A stretch of DNA of 64,000 nt from Acinetobacter bouvetii (GCF_902753875.1 NZ_CADDTS010000007.1:1-64000); one strand, 5' to 3'. Positions 37,653-47,368 are shown, counted from the first letter of the stretch. Notes: generated by a model from the letters alone, not told the origin. Numbers and translations: made by a program.

Positions 37653-38732
37653 ATGTCTAAACATATTTTGATTTTAGCTGGTGACGGCATCGGCCCTGAA
37701 ATTGTGAAAGCTGCAGAGCAAGTGCTCACTCGAGTAAATGAGAAATTCAATTTAGGTTTGACTTGGGAACAAGGTCTTTTAGGTGGTGCGGCAATTGATG
37801 CACATGGCGCGCCATATCCAGATGTGACCTCTGCACAGGCTAAAAAAGCTGATGCAATTTTATTGGGCGCAGTCGGTGGGCCTAAATGGGATAGCATTGA
37901 ACGCTCAATTCGTCCAGAACGCGGTTTATTAAAATTACGTAGCGAACTGAATCTGTTTGCTAACTTGCGCCCAGCGATCCTCTATCCGCAATTGGCAGAT
38001 GCTTCAAGCTTGAAACCTGAAATTGTTGCAGGTCTGGATATCCTGATTGTGCGTGAACTCACAGGCGGGATCTACTTCGGTCAACCACGCGGGATCCGCG
38101 AGTTAGAAAATGGTGAGAAACAAGGTTTCAATACCGATGTTTATTCAGAATCTGAAATCAAGCGTATTGCTAAAGTAGCGTTTGAACTTGCGGGTCTTCG
38201 TGGCGGTAAAGTGTGTTCAGTGGATAAAGCCAATGTGCTTGAAGTGACTGAGCTTTGGAAACAAACCGTGACTGCCATGAAAGAAGCAGAATATCCGGAA
38301 ATCAACTTGTCACACATGTATGTTGATAATGCTGCCATGCAATTGGTACGTGCACCGAAACAGTTTGATGTGATTGTGACTTCTAACCTGTTTGGTGACA
38401 TCTTGTCTGATGAAGCGGCAATGTTAACCGGTTCTATTGGCATGTTGCCGTCTGCATCGCTTGATGAAAATGGCAAAGGGATGTACGAGCCTTGTCATGG
38501 TTCAGCGCCAGACATCGCGGGTCAAAACCTGGCGAATCCATTGGCGACCATTCTTTCTGTTGCCATGATGCTTCGTTATACCTTCCGTGAAGAAGCTGCT
38601 GCCAAAGCGATTGAAGATGCAGTTGGTAATGTTCTGGATCAAGGTTTACGTACGGCAGACATTATGTCGGAAGGCATGAACAAAGTCGGTACCGTAGAAA
38701 TGGGGCAAGCAGTTGTTTCTGCATTGAACTAA
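37653..38732 (+). CDS. leuB: 3-isopropylmalate dehydrogenase
   Basis: NAD-dependent oxidative decarboxylase, third step of leucine synthesis. The 359-residue protein has the NAD and substrate motifs GDGIGPE (about 9-15), the isopropylmalate loop ERGLLKLR, and the signature [25 protein letters not shown] (about 245-269). ATG 37653 matches the family N-terminus ([14 protein letters not shown]). A terminator follows. Confidence 0.97.
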   Translation: MSKHILILAGDGIGPEIVKAAEQVLTRVNEKFNLGLTWEQGLLGGAAIDAHGAPYPDVTSAQAKKADAILLGAVGGPKWDSIERSIRPERGLLKLRSELNLFANLRPAILYPQLADASSLKPEIVAGLDILIVRELTGGIYFGQPRGIRELENGEKQGFNTDVYSESEIKRIAKVAFELAGLRGGKVCSVDKANVLEVTELWKQTVTAMKEAEYPEINLSHMYVDNAAMQLVRAPKQFDVIVTSNLFGDILSDEAAMLTGSIGMLPSASLDENGKGMYEPCHGSAPDIAGQNLANPLATILSVAMMLRYTFREEAAAKAIEDAVGNVLDQGLRTADIMSEGMNKVGTVEMGQAVVSALN

Positions 38733-38744
38733 GTTCTATCGAAT

Positions 38745-38776
38745 AAAAAACGCAGCCTTGGTGCTGCGTTTTTTTA
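38745..38776 (+). terminator. Terminator after leuB
   Basis: CGCAGC (38751-38756) pairs with GCTGCG (38763-38768), extended by A and T runs. Confidence 0.9.
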
Positions 38777-38794
38777 TGGGAAATTAAATGTGAT

Positions 38795-39184
38795 TTAGCA
38801 GGTCCGACCGGTGTAATACACTGACTTAGCGATATTATGTTCTAAGCGATAGATAATTTTGCATTGTAAATTGACATCATAACTTTCTGCCCGTGGAGTG
38901 ACTTGAATGGGTACAGCCCCCGGTCGGGTTTGCGCCATGGGAACTGGAATGGTGACGGGACGCATGACGGTATATGTAATGCTATTACTGTCAACGATAG
39001 GAGGGTGTACCTGCTGATAACCTAATTCAGACAGATGAAGGTTGGCTTGAATATGCTGGCTGCTTTCACCTAGAAATTTTTGTAAATACGCATCCCGTTG
39101 TTCGATGCTGGTCGTTGAGTAAGTGGTACAACCAGATAATAGGCCAAGCGTGACAAACAGGGCAATGATGTGAAGAAATGACAT
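38795..39184 (-). CDS. Small lipoprotein of unknown function
   Basis: The 129-residue product has a lipoprotein signal (hydrophobic core and lipobox LLSGC at about residues 15-19), so it is likely anchored in the outer or inner membrane. The mature part has two cysteines near the end (LQCKIIYR and the terminal TGRTC). Unknown family. It is convergent with leuB. Confidence 0.75.
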   Translation of the reverse strand: MSFLHIIALFVTLGLLSGCTTYSTTSIEQRDAYLQKFLGESSQHIQANLHLSELGYQQVHPPIVDSNSITYTVMRPVTIPVPMAQTRPGAVPIQVTPRAESYDVNLQCKIIYRLEHNIAKSVYYTGRTC

Positions 39185-39412
39185 AGCCTTTTCTCCATTA
39201 TATAAAATTTTATTTTAAATGGATAAAGTGTCAATGAACGTTGTGATTTGATACACGGTGCTAAGATCAGTAAGTCAGGAAATGTAGAACCTAAGTTCTG
39301 ACAACTAGTATGACTATTTGAATAAGCTATCGTCTGACAATTTTGATTAAAATTCGATGCAAGAGATGGTTAAAATGGCGTTGCTTGCAGTCAGTGCTGA
39401 AATGTTCAGTTT

Positions 39413-39441
39413 TTTACTGCTTAAATGACAGTTGTTATACT
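39413..39441 (+). promoter_or_regulatory. Extended -10 promoter of the LprI-like gene
   Basis: TATACT at 39436-39441 carries the TGn extension (TGT) and lies 17 bp after TTTACT at 39413-39418. It starts transcription near 39448, which excludes an earlier in-frame start at 39425. The rest of the 312-bp region 39185-39496 shows nothing else I can name. Confidence 0.6.
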
Positions 39442-39496
39442 GTCTGCACGTTTCATCTATATAATTTTATACACAATAAAAAACACGGAAAAGAAA

Positions 39497-39859
39497 ATGA
39501 AAAAAATTATTTTGCTGCTTAGCGGTTGCCTATTTTCTGCGGCTACGCTTGCTGATAACTGTGAGCGGGCACGCAATGATTATGATGCGATCTATTGCAC
39601 CAATAAACTGTATGCGAGTGCAGATGTAGAGTTAAATAATAATTACAAGCAACTTCGTACGAAGCTGAATGCTCAGCAAAAAAATATTTTAAAAAAGTCC
39701 CAGCTAGAATGGATTCGTGAGCGTGATACTCAGTGCACAACAGATACAGGTATTAATGTGGAATGTCGCCTCAGTACCACGCAAGAGCGCAATAACTGGC
39801 TGCGCGAACGCTTGCGTGAATGTAAGACAATTGGCTGTAAAACGGGCACCTTGTATTAA
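39497..39859 (+). CDS. LprI-like (DUF1311) secreted protein
   Basis: The 120-residue protein has a signal peptide ending after the TLA of residues 17-19, then the cysteine-rich DUF1311 pattern DNCERARNDYDAIYCTNKLYASADVELNNNYKQL, with six to eight cysteines set for disulphides and the QLEWIRERDTQC phrase. The family includes the mycobacterial lysozyme inhibitor LprI; inhibition of lysozyme here is only possible. The ATG at 39497 with GGAAAAG upstream is chosen. Confidence 0.85.
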   Translation: MKKIILLLSGCLFSAATLADNCERARNDYDAIYCTNKLYASADVELNNNYKQLRTKLNAQQKNILKKSQLEWIRERDTQCTTDTGINVECRLSTTQERNNWLRERLRECKTIGCKTGTLY

Positions 39860-39886
39860 GTCTCGGAGCGTATGTCCTCCAAGCAT

Positions 39887-39917
39887 AAAAAAAGCCGCGT
39901 TTTCTGCGGCTTTTTTG
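39887..39917. terminator. Bidirectional terminator between the LprI-like gene and infA
   Basis: AAAAAAGCCGC and GCGGCTTTTTT form a long stem between these convergent genes. Confidence 0.93.
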
Positions 39918-39930
39918 CTTACGCTAAAAC

Positions 39931-40152
39931 TTAACGTGCACGATAAGTAATACGACCCTTGGTCAAATCATAAGGAGTCATTTCTACTTTCACACTATCG
40001 CCAGTTAAAATGCGGATATAGTGTTTACGCATTTTGCCAGAGATGTGGGCAATCACTTCGTGACCGTTCTCTAAACGTACACGGAACATAGTATTAGGAA
40101 GCGTCTCGGTGACAACGCCTTCGAACTCGATGAGTTCCTCTTTATTGGCCAT
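39931..40152 (-). CDS. infA: Translation initiation factor IF-1
   Basis: The 73-residue protein is a single S1-type OB fold with the invariant IF-1 text ([41 protein letters not shown]) and ends in the usual GRITYRAR. It is essential and acts on the 30S A-site. It is monocistronic here with its own promoter and terminator. Confidence 0.98.
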   Translation of the reverse strand: MANKEELIEFEGVVTETLPNTMFRVRLENGHEVIAHISGKMRKHYIRILTGDSVKVEMTPYDLTKGRITYRAR

Positions 40153-40186
40153 AGCCTACCTGAATGAATAAATTGGAAAGGCGCAA

Positions 40187-40215
40187 ATTATAGTCAATTT
40201 TTTTGCATAAAACAA
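40187..40215 (-). promoter_or_regulatory. infA: infA promoter
   Basis: On the minus strand a perfect TATAAT (40187-40192) lies 17 bp downstream of TTGTTT (40210-40215), giving a start of transcription about 30 bp before the infA ATG. Confidence 0.65.
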
Positions 40216-40383
40216 GGCGCAATGGGGCTTTGCTCGTTCATCTGTCAGTTAAATAAGCGAACGCACCGGATAAATATTTTCTACAAAAAAACGTATTGTC
40301 ATGTTGTCAGTTTGGTCAATCACAGTTAATCTAAAATTAATCTTTTTAAGTATAAATGAACAACATACAAGGAAGGTCTTTGC

Positions 40384-41391
40384 GTGGGTCAGCTAACTGA
40401 TGCATCGGTTGTTTTGCGACTGGGTTACCAAGCCATTCGTCGTTCGGGTTTGCCAACTGAAGAAATTTTACTGAAAGCTGGTGTAGCCTTAAATCAGGTC
40501 GAGACCAATGATCGTACTCCGCTCAGTGCCCAATATGCGTTTTGGGTGGCTGCAGAAGAGGTCAGTAAAGACCCTGATATTGGTTTGCATTTAGGTGAAC
40601 ATCTGCCTTTATATCGAGGGCAGGTGATTGAACATCTGTTTATTTCCAGTGAAAACTTTGGAGAAGGGTTAAAGCGCGCATTGGCGTATCAACGCCTGAT
40701 CAGTGATGCCTTTCATGCCAAACTGGTGCATGAAGATGGTCGCTGCTATTTAACCAATGGCCAGCAGTCATGGAGCGAGAATATTGTTAATCGCCATTTT
40801 TCTGAGTGTGCGATGTCGGGGGTGCTGCGTTTCTTTAAATTTATTACCGAAGGGCGCTTTCAACCGATTTATATCGACTTTAATTTCAGCCACGGTGCTC
40901 CAGATGACGAATATTTCCGGGTTTATGAATGTCCGGTGAGTTTGGGGCAAAAAGAAACCCGCCTGTATTTTGATCCTGCAATTTTAGACTATCAGTTATG
41001 GCAAGCGGAGCCAGAGCTGTTACAGCTCCATGAACAATTGGCCATAGAAAAGCTGCAAGAACTGGCACGTTATGATCTGGTCGGTGAAGTGCGTCGTGCG
41101 ATTGGTTCGACGCTGGAAAGTGGTGAGACTACCTTGGAAACGGTAGCTACACATTTGAATATCACACCACGTCGTTTACGGACCCAGCTGAGTGAAGCCA
41201 ATACCAGTTTTCAGCAGATTCTGTCTGACTACCGCTGTCGTTTGGCGAAAAAGTTATTGGCCAATACCAATGAGAGTGTAGAACGGATTGTTTATCTCAC
41301 TGGTTTTTCCGAGCCTAGTACGTTCTATCGAGCTTTTAAGCGCTGGACCAATGAAACGCCGGTGGAATATCGAAAAAGGAAGCAACGCTAA
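40384..41391 (+). CDS. AraC-family transcriptional regulator
   Basis: The 335-residue protein has an N-terminal arabinose-binding-like domain of the OruR/ArgR type (about 20-200) and the C-terminal double helix-turn-helix with ITPRRLRTQLSEANTSFQQILSDYR (about 260) and YLTGFSEPSTFYRAFKRWTNETPVEYRK. It starts at a GTG with AGGAAGG upstream. The effector and target are unknown. Confidence 0.88.
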   Translation: MGQLTDASVVLRLGYQAIRRSGLPTEEILLKAGVALNQVETNDRTPLSAQYAFWVAAEEVSKDPDIGLHLGEHLPLYRGQVIEHLFISSENFGEGLKRALAYQRLISDAFHAKLVHEDGRCYLTNGQQSWSENIVNRHFSECAMSGVLRFFKFITEGRFQPIYIDFNFSHGAPDDEYFRVYECPVSLGQKETRLYFDPAILDYQLWQAEPELLQLHEQLAIEKLQELARYDLVGEVRRAIGSTLESGETTLETVATHLNITPRRLRTQLSEANTSFQQILSDYRCRLAKKLLANTNESVERIVYLTGFSEPSTFYRAFKRWTNETPVEYRKRKQR

Positions 41392-41404
41392 GTTTGATAT
41401 GCTA

Positions 41405-41480
41405 AAAATCCTCCCCTAACCCCTCCTTTAATAAAGGAGGGGAACTCCTCCCTTTAAAAAAGGGAGGTTGGGAGGGATTT
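41405..41480 (+). repeat. C/G-rich palindromic repeat, copy 2
   Basis: Terminal inverted repeats (AAATCCTCCC at the left, AAATCCCTCCC on the other strand at the right) enclose two perfect hairpins, CCCCTCCTTTA with TAAAGGAGGGG (41420-41442) and CCTCCCTTT with AAAGGGAGG (41447-41467). It separates the convergent AraC and truA genes and could also act as a terminator. It is homologous to 36173-36258. Confidence 0.8.
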
Positions 41481-41481
41481 C

Positions 41482-42279
41482 TTATTCCGGCATATTGAGC
41501 CAATGCGGGCCTAATGGTGTTTTAGGTAGATCAAACTGCTCTGGATAGTCGGCATGGATGAAATACAAGCCATCGGGTGGGGCGGTAATGCCTGCTGCTT
41601 TCCGGTCTTCAGCGGCAAAAATGGCATCAATATGATCAACGTCATACATGCCCTGACCAATTTCCAGTAAGCAGCCCATAATGTTACGCACCATGTGATG
41701 CAGGAAACCATCGGCTTGAATATCTAGCACCAGATAACAACCATGACGTATCAAACGGCAATGTTTGACATGGCGAACAGGTTGATTGGATTGACAGGCT
41801 GCGGCACGGAAACTTTCAAAGTTATGGGTGCCTTCAAATTTTTTCGCCGCTGCAATCATCTTGTCCACATCTAGTGGATAATAGGCATGCGTGACCTGTT
41901 TGTGCAAAAGTGCAGGGCGCTGCGGATTATTGTAGACCACATAACGATAACGACGTGCCTGAGCCTTAAAACGTGCATGGAAATCGCTGTCCATTTCTTT
42001 AATCCACTGGAAGGCGATATCTTTGGGAAGCTGGCTATTGGCACCCATCAACCAGCCACGAATCGGGCGGATGGAGTTGGTATCGAAATGCGCCACCATA
42101 TTGGTAGCATGCACGCCTGCATCGGTACGGCCAGCGCCATGTAAAATGATCGGTTCATCGGCAATTTTGCTGAGCACTTTTTCAATGGTTTCCTGCACGC
42201 TTGGTACACCAGGCTGTTGAGTTTGCCAACCTCTATATCGAATGCCACAAAACTCAATACCGACTGCAAAACGTTGCAT
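41482..42279 (-). CDS. truA: tRNA pseudouridine(38-40) synthase TruA
   Basis: Converts uridines in the anticodon arm of tRNAs. The 265-residue protein has the catalytic aspartate motif GAGRTDAGVHA (about 50-60), and the family phrases RYRYVVYN, FLHHMVRNIMG and LYFIHADYP. Full length. It lies 12 bp after ansA on the same strand and is probably transcribed with it. Confidence 0.97.
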   Translation of the reverse strand: MQRFAVGIEFCGIRYRGWQTQQPGVPSVQETIEKVLSKIADEPIILHGAGRTDAGVHATNMVAHFDTNSIRPIRGWLMGANSQLPKDIAFQWIKEMDSDFHARFKAQARRYRYVVYNNPQRPALLHKQVTHAYYPLDVDKMIAAAKKFEGTHNFESFRAAACQSNQPVRHVKHCRLIRHGCYLVLDIQADGFLHHMVRNIMGCLLEIGQGMYDVDHIDAIFAAEDRKAAGITAPPDGLYFIHADYPEQFDLPKTPLGPHWLNMPE

Positions 42280-42291
42280 ATTTACCTCAAA

Positions 42292-43263
42292 TTAGCCGTG
42301 ATCATGCCAATGGGCCTGCCATTGGTCTACAGCATCGTATTGTAAATACATTTTCAATGCTTTTGCATAAAGATCTGCATGTCCTGCACAATCGCTGAGG
42401 AGAATATTGCTCTGCTGGATCCACTGGCTGATTGCATAATGTTGATTGATACCGCCAAAAGGCACTTGGGTGGTCAAAACGACAGCACAGCCGGCCTGTT
42501 GTAAGTTTTGCAGGCAAGCCATGAATGGATCATTCACGGCCAGATTTCCACTTCCAAAGCCTTGTAGAATCAGACAATGCGGCGGTGACTGAGCAATGGT
42601 TTGCAAATTTGAAACTTGTTGATCTAGATCAATCGGTTGCATCATCAAGCTTAAACAATTGAAAGATGCTGCCTTCTGAATATCTGCATCCTGCACTACA
42701 TAGCTCTGTGTGGCTTGCTGCGCTGTTTGCTCGGCTTTTTGCCCTGTAAATGCATCAAGCTCACTCGTATGTATTTTTAATGCGGTCTGGGCATGGAACA
42801 ATTGATGATGAAAGGCCAGATAAACACCGACTGGGGCTTTTATGACGGTATCTAAGGCAAAGTTTAAATTATCAATGGCATCGCTAAATTCACGGGTATT
42901 ATCACCAGTGCTATTGAGTAGGGGATATTGGCTACCAGTGAGCACCACATAGGAAGATTGGCCGAGAAAGCGGGCCAAAATTGCACTGGCATAACTAAGG
43001 GTGTCTGTACCATGAATAATGACAAAATGCTGAAATTGCTGCAGCTGAAGCTGCTGAATGTATTGCACCAGTTTCAGCCAATCTGTGGCCGTACAGGCAC
43101 TACTGTCCTGAATCACTGGTGCTACAAAACATTCGATATGCTGATCGAGCGGCAGCACATGCTGTAATTGGGGAATAAAATCGACCGCAGGCATGGGACT
43201 CAGCGGATCGCCTATACAGCCAAATGTACCGCCCATATAGATTAACGCTATTTTTTTCATCAT
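42292..43263 (-). CDS. ansA: Type I L-asparaginase-like protein
   Basis: Hydrolyses asparagine (or a related amide) to aspartate and ammonia. The two catalytic threonine motifs are present: YMGGTFGCIG (about 9-18) and IHGTDTLSYASA (about 84-95). No signal peptide, so cytoplasmic type. The start is set at the double ATG 43258-43263; it lies right after the terminator stem of the FimV C-terminal gene and has no clear ribosome binding site. It is inserted between FimV and truA, which adjoin in Pseudomonas. Confidence 0.87.
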   Translation of the reverse strand: MMKKIALIYMGGTFGCIGDPLSPMPAVDFIPQLQHVLPLDQHIECFVAPVIQDSSACTATDWLKLVQYIQQLQLQQFQHFVIIHGTDTLSYASAILARFLGQSSYVVLTGSQYPLLNSTGDNTREFSDAIDNLNFALDTVIKAPVGVYLAFHHQLFHAQTALKIHTSELDAFTGQKAEQTAQQATQSYVVQDADIQKAASFNCLSLMMQPIDLDQQVSNLQTIAQSPPHCLILQGFGSGNLAVNDPFMACLQNLQQAGCAVVLTTQVPFGGINQHYAISQWIQQSNILLSDCAGHADLYAKALKMYLQYDAVDQWQAHWHDHG

Positions 43264-43291
43264 AAAAAAAGCAGCCAAGGATGACTGCTTT
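43264..43291 (-). terminator. Terminator after the FimV C-terminal gene
   Basis: On the minus strand AAGCAG pairs with CTGCTT around a 10-nt loop and is followed by a T-run. Confidence 0.8.
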
Positions 43292-43309
43292 ATAGTAGAT
43301 CGAAATAGC

Positions 43310-44635
43310 TTAAGATGCTATCTGATTGAGTAGCTGATCAGCTTGTTGCTTTTGTTCAGATGTATATTTGGTTTCTTGTTCTGCCAATAACTCACGTGCC
43401 GATTCATATGCACCCAGTTGAATATATTGCTGCGCAAGTTCCAGATTTAGATGGATTTCATCCACTTCAGTCAATTCGGGGAAGGACTGGACCAGCGGAT
43501 CGTTGTTGTCTATTTTCGCTGCAGATGAACTGACATTGCTAATATCAAAACTCACTCCAGATGCTTTTGCTGCAGGTGTTTCTGCAGTGGTTTCATCCGT
43601 AGGAATTGCAGGTTCTAGATTGAAGTCCAAATCTAAGGCAGGTTTTGTATTTTCAACTGCAACGTGTGCTTCAGTTTCTGGAGTGGTTTTTGCTACAGAG
43701 AAATCAAAATTAAATTCAGGCTTTTCTTCTGTTTCTGCCGTAGTGTAATCAGTCGTTGGCTCAGCCACCGGTGCTGGTTGTTCAGGTTTAGCTGAATCTA
43801 AGCTAAATGAGAAATCTAGTGGTTGAATTTCCTGAACAGGTGCAGCTTCTACTTTGGTCTCTTCAACCGGTGCTTGATCAAGATGGAAGTTGCTAAAATC
43901 TAAGGGCTTAATTTCTTCAGCTGGAGTGCTTGCTGGAGTAACTGAATCTAGCGATAGTGTATTGAAGTCGAGGGGTTTGATTTCTTCAATAGTTGCAGAT
44001 TGAGGAGCACTGTGATCTTGCTGTAATTGATCAAAAGCCAGATCATTTGTTGTTGCAGCAGGTGCAACCGCATTATTCATCAAGGCATCAAAATCAGCAG
44101 TATTTTGGGTTTCTGCAACGACTGGTTCAGACGTTGGAGCTACAGCAGATTCCATTTTAAAATCAATAGCATCTCTAGAGCCAGCAATTTCTTTGTCATG
44201 AGCCTGTTTTTTTGCCAGCGCTTGTTCAAGGAAATCATCCAGTTCGAGAGAACGTAGATGATTAATCAGCTGGCTAATCGCAAACTCATCTTTTTGTAAA
44301 ATATGTATGTCAAGCAATAGCAAATACAATTCATGCTGAGAGTTGTCTTTGTTTAAAGCTTGATTAATCTGCGCTTCAGCAGAGAAAAAATTATGATCAC
44401 GAATCAGACTTTCAATTTTATTACGCTGTTCGTCAGATAAAGGGGTGGTTTTTTTCTTTTCAATAACAGTATCAGCAACTTCTTTGGTTCTAGCTGCTGT
44501 TTTTTTTGTTGAGCTGGCTTTTTGAGCTTTACTCTTGGCTGTTGTTGTTTTACCTGATTCTTGGTTGCCTTGGCGTTTTTTAACAACGACCAAAACAATG
44601 ATTAATATTACTAATGGAATCACATAAATCAGCAT
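43310..44635 (-). CDS. FimV C-terminal half (separate cistron): inner-membrane anchor, acidic linker, C-terminal domain
   Basis: The 441-residue protein starts with a single membrane helix (IYVIPLVILIIVLVVVKKR), then a lysine/alanine-rich stretch, a TPR-like part, a long acidic linker with repeats of PLDF-type phrases (EEIKPLDF, EIQPLDF), and the C-terminal FimV domain (DEIHLNLELAQQYIQLGAYESARELL). FimV/HubP proteins organise the cell pole and control type IV pili in Pseudomonas and Vibrio. Here the two halves are separate genes; this one has its own AGGGG before the ATG. Confidence 0.85.
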   Translation of the reverse strand: MLIYVIPLVILIIVLVVVKKRQGNQESGKTTTAKSKAQKASSTKKTAARTKEVADTVIEKKKTTPLSDEQRNKIESLIRDHNFFSAEAQINQALNKDNSQHELYLLLLDIHILQKDEFAISQLINHLRSLELDDFLEQALAKKQAHDKEIAGSRDAIDFKMESAVAPTSEPVVAETQNTADFDALMNNAVAPAATTNDLAFDQLQQDHSAPQSATIEEIKPLDFNTLSLDSVTPASTPAEEIKPLDFSNFHLDQAPVEETKVEAAPVQEIQPLDFSFSLDSAKPEQPAPVAEPTTDYTTAETEEKPEFNFDFSVAKTTPETEAHVAVENTKPALDLDFNLEPAIPTDETTAETPAAKASGVSFDISNVSSSAAKIDNNDPLVQSFPELTEVDEIHLNLELAQQYIQLGAYESARELLAEQETKYTSEQKQQADQLLNQIAS

Positions 44636-44705
44636 ATTTTTAACCCCTAGAGAGTAGGACTTTAGAGAGTTGCCTACTCAAAAAATCATCTTATGTAACA
44701 TTGAG

Positions 44706-46106
44706 TTAGTGTATTGGCTTCTTATCTGCCTGTTGAGCTTTCAATTGTTGTTGCAATTGAGCTAGGCGGGCATTTAATAATTGAATTCTGTGATCCTTCT
44801 GATTTAGCGCCAATTCTAATTGAGTTACGTTTCTCTGTAATTTAACGGTTTTTTCTCGAGATGTCATAACTTTTAATGATAACTCGTTAGAAGTTTGATT
44901 TTTTTCTGTGTTCTTTTTTGCAGAACCGCTGGCTGAATCTTGTTCTTTCTCTGCAACCAGACTCATTTCAGCCTGATTCAAGCGATATTTGGCTTTTCCT
45001 GACTGATTGGAAGGGCTTTTAGCCAACTGCGTGACTACAGCTTTTTTATCATTCTTTGGATGAGCGGATGTATTTAAATCTAGTGCTGCACCACGGCGTA
45101 AGCGATTCACATCCCCTTGAATAAAGGCATGTTCATTATTGACCTTTATTTGTTTCATTACCTCGCCCACTGGACGATTTTGTTCTGTAGCCACACGTGA
45201 TGCAATTGCCCAAAGGGATTCATTGGACTGTACGATATGCTTTGTACCTTCAGCTTGAGTTGTCGCCTTTGCTACAGGTACAGGCTGTGCTTTTGCGGCA
45301 ACAGGTGGACGAGCTTGTGCCGCTACTTTACTTGTGACAACCGCAGTAGATTGAGATTCTGCATATTGTTTGACTAAAGGATCAGCAGAAACATTTGAAT
45401 TTGAGGTTTTTAGCTCATTTTTAGTAACACTTGCTGTTGATGCCTTACTCTCGACTATAGGTTCTGGACTGACCTTGACGGGTTGGGCTGAAGGTATACT
45501 CATGGTGGAAATGACCACAGGAGCGGGAGTTACAGTATTTAAGCTTGGTGGCGCTGATTTACGTACCATCAGAGGACTTTCTGATGATGTTGCAGTTGTT
45601 TTAGGTTTTTCAATTTTATATTGCGTGCTTTCAGGTAAATGTAAGGCAATATCCTTTTCATTGACGATGGTGATCGGCATAAGGGGCTTTTCATTGCCAA
45701 TACTTCGAGCCTGAATTTTTGCTGAGCTACGTTGTAAAGGGGTCTTAATATGTTGTAATCGTGTGGAATTGCCTTCCTGAATTTTAATAATAATGTTGAG
45801 TTCGGGTTCAGTTAAAGGACGTGAAGAGGTAATGGTAATCACCCCATTGCCAGAACTATCACGACGGGTAAAGAAATTAAGATGTCCCGGCGGCTGATGA
45901 ACCACTCCTAAAGTGGTAATGTCATTTTCATCTGCCAGACTGGCCTGTATAGAGGCATGAGGATCAGCCTGACGAAAATTCATTTCTGCATAGAGCAATT
46001 CGCCAGGAGCAGACTGAATTTGAATCGGGTCAACAATAATCGCATGAATATTCTGCGAAGCAATAATGGCTAAAATGGCTATCTTTAATTTGTTATATAC
46101 GGTCAT
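44706..46106 (-). CDS. FimV N-terminal half (separate cistron): periplasmic LysM part
   Basis: The 466-residue protein has a signal peptide (to about residue 22), the conserved FimV N-terminal domain (VDPIQIQSAPGELLYAEMNF), a LysM-like peptidoglycan-binding stretch (KHIVQSNESLWAIASRVATEQNRPVGEVMKQI, about 288-325, with the FIQGDVNRLRRGAALDL end) and a final coiled coil (about 425-462). It ends just before where the membrane helix would be in full-length FimV; that helix starts the next gene, 70 bp downstream. Confidence 0.87.
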   Translation of the reverse strand: MTVYNKLKIAILAIIASQNIHAIIVDPIQIQSAPGELLYAEMNFRQADPHASIQASLADENDITTLGVVHQPPGHLNFFTRRDSSGNGVITITSSRPLTEPELNIIIKIQEGNSTRLQHIKTPLQRSSAKIQARSIGNEKPLMPITIVNEKDIALHLPESTQYKIEKPKTTATSSESPLMVRKSAPPSLNTVTPAPVVISTMSIPSAQPVKVSPEPIVESKASTASVTKNELKTSNSNVSADPLVKQYAESQSTAVVTSKVAAQARPPVAAKAQPVPVAKATTQAEGTKHIVQSNESLWAIASRVATEQNRPVGEVMKQIKVNNEHAFIQGDVNRLRRGAALDLNTSAHPKNDKKAVVTQLAKSPSNQSGKAKYRLNQAEMSLVAEKEQDSASGSAKKNTEKNQTSNELSLKVMTSREKTVKLQRNVTQLELALNQKDHRIQLLNARLAQLQQQLKAQQADKKPIH

Positions 46107-46201
46107 CTTAATCTTTAGCTCGGTTTTTGTATCGCACTGCGAATAATTATATAGATTAACGAGGTGTTGGAGAATTGTAAAATATTAACATAAAGGATAC
46201 A

Positions 46202-46233
46202 TAAAAAAGCCGATCAACTGAGATCGGCTTTTC
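46202..46233 (-). terminator. Terminator after asd
   Basis: AAAAGCCGATC and GATCGGCTTTT pair across a short loop and end in a T-run on the minus strand. Confidence 0.9.
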
Positions 46234-46249
46234 TTTTTTTACTTAAGGA

Positions 46250-47368
46250 TTAAGCATTTTTATATTCAATCAAAATGCGGAGCATACGGCGTAAAGGCTC
46301 TGCTGCGCCCCAAAGTAATTGGTCACCCACAGTAAAGGCACCTAAGTATTCTTTACCCATGTTCAATTTACGTAAACGACCGACTGGAACAGACAGGGTA
46401 CCTGTTACTGCGACTGGAGTCAGATCAGTCATAGACGCTTCACGAGTGTTTGGCACGACTTTAGACCAGTCATTTGCATTTGCAATAATGTCTTCAATCT
46501 CGTTCAACGGAATGTCTTTTTTCAGTTTTAATGTGATTGCCTGAGAATGGCAACGCATTGCACCAATCCGAACACAGTGACCATCAATTGGAACGATTTG
46601 CTGGTTGCCTAAGATCTTGTTGGTTTCAACCTGACCTTTCCATTCTTCTTTTGACTGACCGCTTTCAAGCTGTTTGTCGATATACGGAATGAGAGAACCC
46701 GCTAAAGGCACGCCAAAGTTTGCAGAAGGGAAGCCTTCGCCACGTTGTAATTGTGCAATTTTAGAGTCGATGTCTAAAATTGGTGAACGTGGATCATCTA
46801 ACAAATCTTTGGTATTGTTATAGAGATAACCCATGCCATTGATGAGTTCACGCATATTTTGCGCGCCCGCACCAGAAGCTGCCTGATAAGTCATAGAGGT
46901 CGCCCATTCCACCAAATTGTTTTGGAATAGACCGCCTAAGCCCATAAGCATCAATGAAACGGTACAGTTACCACCAACAAAGGTTTTAGTGCCATTCACT
47001 AAACCGTCTTTGATCACATTCATGTTAACTGGATCAAGTACGATGATGGCTTCATCTGCCATACGTAATGTAGATGCAGCATCAATCCAGTAACCATTCC
47101 AGCTTTCTGCTTTAAGTTTAGGAAAAACCTCAGTGGTGTAATCACCACCTTGGCAGGTAATAATGACATCCATTTGCTTCAGACTGTTAATGTCTGATGC
47201 ATCCATAAGTGCTGGGGCAGTCTTACCACCAAATGCAGGTGCTTCACCACCGGCATTACTGGTAGAAAAATAGAATGGCTCAAAATGAGCAAAATCATTC
47301 TCTTCAACCATACGTTGCATAAGGACAGAACCAACCATCCCGCGCCAACCGACCAGACCTACTTTCAT
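46250..47368 (-). CDS. asd: Aspartate-semialdehyde dehydrogenase
   Basis: Makes aspartate semialdehyde for lysine, threonine, methionine and diaminopimelate. The 372-residue protein starts [20 protein letters not shown] with the NADP-binding motif, has the catalytic cysteine in [13 protein letters not shown] (about 135) and the active-site histidine region [14 protein letters not shown]. The ATG at 47368 fits the family start; the frame to 47437 is an extension. Confidence 0.97.
   Translation of the reverse strand: MKVGLVGWRGMVGSVLMQRMVEENDFAHFEPFYFSTSNAGGEAPAFGGKTAPALMDASDINSLKQMDVIITCQGGDYTTEVFPKLKAESWNGYWIDAASTLRMADEAIIVLDPVNMNVIKDGLVNGTKTFVGGNCTVSLMLMGLGGLFQNNLVEWATSMTYQAASGAGAQNMRELINGMGYLYNNTKDLLDDPRSPILDIDSKIAQLQRGEGFPSANFGVPLAGSLIPYIDKQLESGQSKEEWKGQVETNKILGNQQIVPIDGHCVRIGAMRCHSQAITLKLKKDIPLNEIEDIIANANDWSKVVPNTREASMTDLTPVAVTGTLSVPVGRLRKLNMGKEYLGAFTVGDQLLWGAAEPLRRMLRILIEYKNA

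Noticed and set aside
44636..44705. A simple frameshift as the cause of the split FimV
   Set aside because: The 70-bp gap contains stops in both relevant frames and a good ribosome binding site before the second ATG, so a single indel would not restore one frame.
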